Of a stretch of DNA of 12,097 nt, positions 8,590 to 12,097 are shown in pieces. This DNA is from an uncultured Paraburkholderia sp. GTDB taxonomy: Bacteria > Pseudomonadota > Gammaproteobacteria > Burkholderiales > Burkholderiaceae. Each line of letters opens with the position of its first letter. Positions within the stretch are counted from its first letter, which is position 1. The position numbers and the translations under genes were made by a program. The notes beneath the pieces are model-generated. The model saw only the letters and a list, made by a program, of their open reading frames with translations. It was not told the DNA's origin and did not search any database. The stretch is from positions 1 through 12,097 of the forward strand of contig CALFSF010000246.1 in assembly GCA_937917025.1 (NCBI GenBank), given 5' to 3'.

Positions 8590-8595
8590 CTCCTC
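8590..8595 (-). promoter_or_regulatory. Ribosome binding site of uvrA (GAGGAG)
   Basis: On the minus strand GAGGAG lies six bases before the GTG at 8583-8581, close to ideal Shine-Dalgarno spacing. It lies about 20 bases after the transcription start predicted from the promoter at 8618-8646. This is the main reason for choosing 8583 as the start rather than GTG 8619 (inside the promoter) or TTG 8505 (no clear ribosome site). Confidence 0.6.
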
Positions 8596-8617
8596 GCGAG
8601 GCGGGCTTCGATTGCAC

Positions 8618-8646
8618 ACTATACTGTATATTTATACAGGTTCCAA
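8618..8646 (-). promoter_or_regulatory. Sigma-70 promoter of the tandem uvrA
   Basis: On the minus strand the -35 is TTGGAA (8646-8641), the spacer is exactly 17 bases, and the -10 is TATAGT (8623-8618), matching 4/6 and 5/6 of the consensus. The expected start of transcription is near 8611-8613, giving a leader of about 30 bases to the GTG at 8583. The spacer is filled by the LexA box. Confidence 0.7.
8622..8641 (-). promoter_or_regulatory. LexA (SOS) box controlling uvrA
   Basis: The core 8624-8639 is CTGT-N8-ACAG with an all-A/T centre (ATATTTAT), an exact match to the CTG-N10-CAG consensus of E. coli-type LexA used in beta- and gammaproteobacteria. It sits inside the -35/-10 spacer of the uvrA promoter, so bound LexA would block RNA polymerase directly. 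It stands out sharply from the GC-rich surroundings. This predicts induction of the tandem UvrA by DNA damage. Confidence 0.85.
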
Positions 8647-8715
8647 CGTGCTGGCCGCACGTCGACTTCGCAGGATAGCGCGCGACGGCGGCCTTTGCCG
8701 GGCGTCATACGCGGC

Positions 8716-9024
8716 TCAGACTTCCTTCGAGTCCATGACGAGCAGTTCCGCGCCAGCCTGCGCGAAGTTGCGAAGGTCGCCCGCCGCGGCCTTGCCTTCG
8801 GGTGCGTTGAGCCCCTGCATCAGCGCCTCGCTCGACGCGAAGTGCAGCACGGCGATCAGGTAATACGGCGACTCGCCGCCCAGCAGCTTGACCGGCCCCG
8901 TGCTGATTTCGTACTTCTGCAGCCCGGGAATCTTCTTCGCGAGCGGCACGTGGGTCGATTCGTAGTGCGCGTCGAACGCCGCCCTGTCAGCCGGATTTTT
9001 GTAAAGCACGACGAGTTTTGCCAT
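8716..9024 (-). CDS. EthD family protein (dimeric alpha/beta-barrel)
   Basis: A 102-residue protein, the usual size of single-domain EthD proteins. Family-typical features are the start MAKLVVLYKNPAD, then FDAHYESTHVPLAKKIPGL (residues 17-35; the HVPL and PGL motif), KYEIS, and YYLIAVLHF in the middle strand. It has no signal peptide or membrane segment, so it should be cytosolic. EthD was named from an ethyl tert-butyl ether degradation cluster, but the activity of most members is unknown, and nothing here gives a substrate. The ATG has a good ribosome site (AGGAG, 8-base spacing, 9037-9033). The gene lies 132 bases upstream of the uvrA start on the same strand, but uvrA has its own promoter, so shared function is not implied. 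A possible but poorly spaced promoter (TTGACG at 9077-9072, TACCTT at 9056-9051, 15-base spacer) precedes it. Confidence 0.88.
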   Translation of the reverse strand: MAKLVVLYKNPADRAAFDAHYESTHVPLAKKIPGLQKYEISTGPVKLLGGESPYYLIAVLHFASSEALMQGLNAPEGKAAAGDLRNFAQAGAELLVMDSKEV

Positions 9025-9506
9025 GATCCTGTCTCCTGTGGGGTACGTTGAAGGTATGCGCTTCGAGGGTCCGTCAAGACCGTTACCGCAGTTGTGACGT
9101 TACGCCGTTTTTCGTCGATACCGCGCGGTGTCACCGCTTTTCAGGTTGCGGATAAAGACGTGACACGCCTCGAAGCTGGCGCGTGTCGCGACATGCATCC
9201 CCGCGCGAAAGCGCGCAATCGATACGGGAGCAGGACAGGTCGCTGTCCGACACGCGCCGCGCGCTATTGCCGCAGACCTCGCGCCCCGCACATTCCTCAA
9301 CGAAATCAGCCACCTGCGGCCCCGTGCCGGAACAATCCCGACGATTCTTTCCGCCCCCGCGATGCAATCCGCCCGCGCGCGTCGCATACTGGTTTGCGGG
9401 CATCCCGAGCGCCCTGTCCGGCTCCGTCGAAGCATGACGGCGCGGGGTTCTGGCAGGACGCGCGACACACGCCTTCGAGCAGCCAACCTGACCACGCGGG
9501 ACGAGC
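9025..9506. other. Divergent intergenic region between the EthD gene and nnrS
   Basis: About 480 bases with no credible gene; the open frames here are Arg/Ala-rich and lack ribosome sites. It should hold the promoters of both flanking genes. Visible symmetry: an imperfect 16-base palindrome at 9181-9196 with perfect core TGTCGCGACA (9184-9193), a 7-bp stem GACACGC/GCGTGTC (9162-9168 with 9181-9187), and GGACAG-GTCG-CTGTCC at 9233-9248. For nnrS only a weak -10-like CATACT (9385-9390) was found. I saw no FNR/DNR-type TTGAT-N4-ATCAA site. Confidence 0.5.
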
Positions 9507-10721
9507 ATGAAAATCGCAGAGCCACGCCAGACCTTCGTCGCGCCGCCCGAGCGGCAGCCGTCGCATCGCTTCGCACTCTTCAATCTGGGCTTCCGGCCGC
9601 TCTATCCAGCGGGCGCCGCGTGCGCCGCGGTGGCGCTCGCGCTATGGCTGCTGGTGCTGCGCGGCGTGCCGCTGTCCGGCGGCTATCTGATGAAACTCGA
9701 TCCGCTCGCGTGGCACGCGCATGAGATGGTGTTCGGCTTCGCCGCCGCGATCGTCGCGGGTTTTCTGCTGACGGCCGTGCGCGCGTGGACCGGCATGATG
9801 ACCGCGCGCGGGTTCACGCTTGCGTTGCTCGTCGCGACATGGCTCGTGGCGCGCGTGCTCGTATGGAGCGGGCCGGCCGTGCCCGCGGCCGTGATCGACA
9901 GCCTGTTCCTGCCGGCCGTCGCGCTGTTGCTGCTGCGCACGCTGCATCGCGCGGGCAACCGGCGCAACTATTTTCTCGTGCCCGTGCTGCTGCTTTTCGG
10001 GCTGCTGAACGCGCTCTTCCATTACTTCATGCTCTCCGGCGACGCGGATTTCGCGCTGCGCTGCGTGGCAGCCTCAGTGGCCATTATCGTGCTGCTCGTG
10101 AGCGTGATCACCGGACGCGTCGTGCCGATGTTCACCGCCAACGCCATTCCGGGTTTCGTGTCGCGCCGCTGGCGGCCGGTCGAACTCGCCGTGCCGCCCG
10201 TCACGCTGCTGGCGCTGCTCGCGGACGCGGCGCAAGCCGGCCGGTTCGTCGTCGCGACGCTCGCGGCGCTTGCGTGCGCGGTACACGTCGCGCGGCTGGT
10301 CGGGTGGCGCTCGTATGCGGTGCGTCGGCCGCCGATCCTGCTGATCCTGCATCTCGCGTATGCATGGATTCCGCTCGGCTTCGCGCTGCTCGTGCTGAGC
10401 GCACCCGGCGGCGTGCCGCATACGCTCGCCATCCACGCGTTCACGGCGGGCGCCATCGGTGGCGCGATCATCGCGATGATCACGCGCACCGCGCGCGGAC
10501 ACATCGGCAAGCCGCTCACCGCCGACCGCCGCGATATCGCGAGCTATACGCTCGTCATGGCGGGCTCCGCGCTGCGGGTATTCGGACCGCTCGTCGCGCC
10601 GCGGTTCTTCCTGTTCTGGATCACGGCGGCCGGCCTGTGCTGGATCGCGGGGTTCGGCATTTATGTCATCGCGTATGCGCTGCCGCTGTGCCGTCCGCGT
10701 GAGGACGGCAAGCCCGGTTGA
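9507..10721 (+). CDS. nnrS: NnrS family haem/copper membrane protein
   Basis: A 404-residue, very hydrophobic protein of normal NnrS length, with about twelve predicted membrane segments starting near residue 33. Diagnostic motifs: LFNLGFRPLY (24-33), DPLAWHAHEMVFGF (65-78; His70 and His72), TGRVVPMFTANAIPG (202-216), HLAYAWIPLG (282-291) and HAFTAGAIGGAIIAMITR (310-327), followed by RGHIGKPL (330-337). Conserved histidines in or next to membrane segments (70, 72, 172, 282, 305, 310) are the likely haem/copper ligands. Family knowledge: NnrS was found as a haem- and copper-containing inner-membrane protein in denitrifying Rhodobacter and is linked to protection from nitric oxide and related stress; its reaction is unsettled. 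The ATG at 9507 is preceded by a modest ribosome site (GGGACGAG). The gene stands alone, with no other denitrification or NO gene in the window. A perfect 8-bp hairpin lies in its last codons (10689-10710). Confidence 0.93.
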   Translation: MKIAEPRQTFVAPPERQPSHRFALFNLGFRPLYPAGAACAAVALALWLLVLRGVPLSGGYLMKLDPLAWHAHEMVFGFAAAIVAGFLLTAVRAWTGMMTARGFTLALLVATWLVARVLVWSGPAVPAAVIDSLFLPAVALLLLRTLHRAGNRRNYFLVPVLLLFGLLNALFHYFMLSGDADFALRCVAASVAIIVLLVSVITGRVVPMFTANAIPGFVSRRWRPVELAVPPVTLLALLADAAQAGRFVVATLAALACAVHVARLVGWRSYAVRRPPILLILHLAYAWIPLGFALLVLSAPGGVPHTLAIHAFTAGAIGGAIIAMITRTARGHIGKPLTADRRDIASYTLVMAGSALRVFGPLVAPRFFLFWITAAGLCWIAGFGIYVIAYALPLCRPREDGKPG

Positions 10722-11027
10722 GCGGGTGCGCCGGGCAGGAATGGCGTCGCCCCGCTCGCAGGTATACACGCGCGATGACAGAAACCTTGAGACTGAACTG
10801 TTCGTCGTGAGAGCGGGTTCGGCCCAAAAGCGGCCAGACGCCATCGAAATTTAAGCGACCGGTTTCACAAAAAAGCCGACGTTCAGGGACGCCCCCGGGC
10901 AACGTTGAAGGTGCACTTCACCGCTTCAGCTGGAGGGGCGGAACACCACCGCAGGGCCTCGGCTACAGCGTCCGTTTAATCGATCTCCGGTCTCGCGTAA
11001 AAATATAAGCCGACACCAGGAGCGCCA
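10722..11027. other. Gene-free convergent region between nnrS and the cupin gene
   Basis: About 305 bases between two converging genes. No open frame has a ribosome site or recognisable protein. A 7-bp inverted repeat GAGCGGG/CCCGCTC (10720-10726 with 10751-10757) begins at the nnrS stop, with a 24-base loop and no T-tract. A run of six T on the minus strand (10874-10869) could be the tail of a terminator for the cupin operon, but I see only a weak stem before it (ACGTT/AACGT). From about 10770 rightward the sequence is visibly less GC-rich than the nnrS side, and the transition falls in this region. Confidence 0.45.
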
Positions 11028-11456
11028 TTAGTCGGTGACCAGCGGCCCCGAGTGATATTGCTCGTTGGTCACGGGCTCCATCCATTCGACATTCTTGCCG
11101 TCGAGCAATTCGGTAAGCGCAAGATGCGACATGGACGTGGTCGCAGCCGCTCCGTGCCAGTGTCGCTTGCCGCACGAGCACGAGACGATGTCACCGGCGC
11201 GGATCTCTGTTCGGAGGCCGCCTTCGCATTGGGTCCAGCCGACGCCGCTGAGAACGACGAGTGTCTGCCCGAGCGGATGCGTGTGCCAGTTGGTGCGCGC
11301 ACCCGGCTCAAACGTCACGATGCCGCCGCCGAGACGCCCCGGTTCCTCCGCCTGGAAGAGGCTGTCGATACGGACGGCGCCGGTAAACCAGCTTTCAGGG
11401 CCCTTGATTGACGGCTTCGTGCCGTTACGGACGATGGTCTGAGATGCTTTGGTCAT
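11028..11456 (-). CDS. Cupin-domain protein related to manganese-dependent (R)-hydroxynitrile lyases
   Basis: A 142-residue single-domain cupin. After a short N-terminus come KGPESWFTGAVRID (18-31), the first cupin motif GARTNWHTHPLGQTL (52-66) and the second motif GDIVSCSCGKRHWHGA (88-103), ending EWMEPVTNEQY (124-134). Metal ligands should be His58, His60, Gln64 and His99, matching by position the His-His-Gln-His set of the Granulicella tundricola hydroxynitrile lyase as I recall it. That family splits or forms cyanohydrins with bound manganese, but many relatives are untested, so the activity is inferred. Two cysteines (93, 95) lie just before the last ligand, and a Thr (115) appears where I recall Gln in the characterised enzyme. 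The start is ATG 11456 with a moderate ribosome site (AAAGAG). It follows the aldo/keto reductase by 44 bases on the same strand, probably as one operon. Confidence 0.85.
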   Translation of the reverse strand: MTKASQTIVRNGTKPSIKGPESWFTGAVRIDSLFQAEEPGRLGGGIVTFEPGARTNWHTHPLGQTLVVLSGVGWTQCEGGLRTEIRAGDIVSCSCGKRHWHGAAATTSMSHLALTELLDGKNVEWMEPVTNEQYHSGPLVTD

Positions 11457-11500
11457 GATTGCGCTCTTTCAGGTTGTGGGGTGCTAGCCGGACTGCTGTG

Positions 11501-12097
11501 TCAGAGGCCAAGTTTTCGTTCGCTCATCCATTTCACGATCGCCGGATCGCGATGGGAGAAGAAGCTGCTCTTGCCGGTCTCCAATGACGTGATGAGTTGC
11601 ATGTCATCTTCGGACAGTTCGAAATCGAAGACGGCGAGATTTTCCAGCATGCGTTCCTTGCGCACCGATTTCGCGAGAGCGACGATGCCGCGTTGAACCA
11701 GCCATCGAAGCACCACTTGCCCAACCGTTTTGCCATGGCGCTGAGCGATCGCCATAAGGTGTTCATTCTGAAACAGGTTGTTCCGGCCTTCGGCGAAGGG
11801 TGCCCACGCTTCCGCTTGCACGCCGAGTTCACGCATGAAGTCGACGCTTTCGGCCTGCTGGTGGAAGGGGTTGACCTCGATCTGGTTGACGGCGGGCTTC
11901 ACATCGTTGAACACCGTGATGTCCATGAGCCGATCCGGCTGGAAGTTGCTCAGTCCGATTGCGCGCAGCTTGCCAGCGCGATGGGCCTCCTCCATCGCCC
12001 GCCAGGCGCCGTGAACGTCTGAGAACGGCTGATGGATCAGATACAGGTCGAGGTAATCCAGGCCGAGCCGCTTCAGCGACTTGTCGATGGCCAGGCG
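11501..12097 (-). CDS. Aldo/keto reductase, C-terminal 198 residues (5' end outside window)
   Basis: The frame is open to the right edge, so the start lies beyond 12097; the ATG at 11995 is internal. Visible parts of the (beta/alpha)8 barrel: GLDYLDLYLIHQP (fragment 12-24) with catalytic His22, GKLRAIGLSNF (42-52), NQIEVNP (71-77), EAWAPF (96-101) and the NADPH-binding tail LAKSVRKERMLEN (141-153; K-S-x4-R-x2-E-N). The catalytic Asp, Tyr and Lys would be upstream. Full members are about 275-285 residues, so about 80 are missing. The sequence resembles the 2,5-diketo-gluconate reductase/YtbE-type group that reduces aldehydes and ketones with NADPH; the substrate cannot be read. LAKS replaces the more common IPKS. 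It is the upstream gene of the cupin, so the two may act on related carbonyl or cyanohydrin compounds (inference). Confidence 0.92.
   Translation of the reverse strand, partial: RLAIDKSLKRLGLDYLDLYLIHQPFSDVHGAWRAMEEAHRAGKLRAIGLSNFQPDRLMDITVFNDVKPAVNQIEVNPFHQQAESVDFMRELGVQAEAWAPFAEGRNNLFQNEHLMAIAQRHGKTVGQVVLRWLVQRGIVALAKSVRKERMLENLAVFDFELSEDDMQLITSLETGKSSFFSHRDPAIVKWMSERKLGL

Noticed and set aside
8584..8619. Longer uvrA start at GTG 8619
   Set aside because: The GTG overlaps the -10 box (8618-8623), so it would lie upstream of the predicted transcript start.
8646..8662. ACGTGC-5-GCACGT hairpin as terminator of the EthD gene
   Set aside because: The stem has only 6 bp, no T-run follows, and it overlaps the -35 of uvrA; it is more likely chance.
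9100..9583. Several minus- and plus-strand frames of 80-160 codons upstream of nnrS
   Set aside because: They overlap each other and the nnrS start, are rich in Arg and Ala, and lack ribosome sites or family motifs.
10689..10710. Perfect 8-bp hairpin (TGCCGTCC/GGACGGCA) in the last codons of nnrS as a terminator
   Set aside because: It lies inside the coding region and has no following T-tract; GC-rich coding sequence often gives such stems.
10663..10902. Small frames (63 and 78 codons) after nnrS
   Set aside because: They overlap the nnrS end, have no ribosome site, and their products match no family I know.
11052..12022. Plus-strand frames opposite the cupin and aldo/keto reductase genes
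   Set aside because: They are antisense shadows of genes whose minus-strand products show clear cupin and reductase motifs.

Overview
The window is a high-GC proteobacterial chromosome segment, most likely from Burkholderiaceae (Paraburkholderia, Caballeronia or Burkholderia). This rests on codon use dominated by G/C third positions, a UvrA of about 2,000 residues made of two fused UvrA copies, and an MprF-AcvB pair. The genus is inferred from general knowledge; no search was run.

Layout: (1) 1-2483, plus strand: the 3' end of mprF (lysyl-phosphatidylglycerol synthase), overlapping by 4 bases a complete acvB (periplasmic AcvB/VirJ-type lysyl-phosphatidylglycerol hydrolase). Together they would make and break down the same membrane lipid. 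(2) 2484-2601: convergent gap with a perfect 17-bp inverted repeat. (3) 2602-8583, minus strand: the giant tandem UvrA with four ABC ATPase domains. Its promoter has a textbook LexA (SOS) box filling the whole spacer between -35 and -10. (4) 8716-9024, minus strand: a small EthD-family protein. (5) 9025-9506: divergent non-coding region. (6) 9507-10721, plus strand: nnrS, a polytopic haem/copper membrane protein linked to nitric-oxide and nitrosative stress. (7) 10722-11027: gene-free, lower-GC stretch. (8) 11028 to the right edge, minus strand: a cupin resembling the manganese hydroxynitrile lyases, preceded 44 bases upstream by an aldo/keto reductase that runs off the window. Their GC is visibly lower than that of the rest.

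The genes form separate small units with a loose stress theme: envelope charge (mprF-acvB), DNA damage (uvrA under LexA), nitrosative stress (nnrS) and carbonyl/redox chemistry (reductase-cupin). The strongest leads are the asymmetric tandem UvrA, in which each half keeps a different accessory domain, the compact LexA-controlled promoter that settles which start codon is impossible, and the internal duplication in AcvB whose first copy has lost the nucleophile serine. I saw no CRISPR array, tRNA, rRNA, insertion sequence or phage gene.
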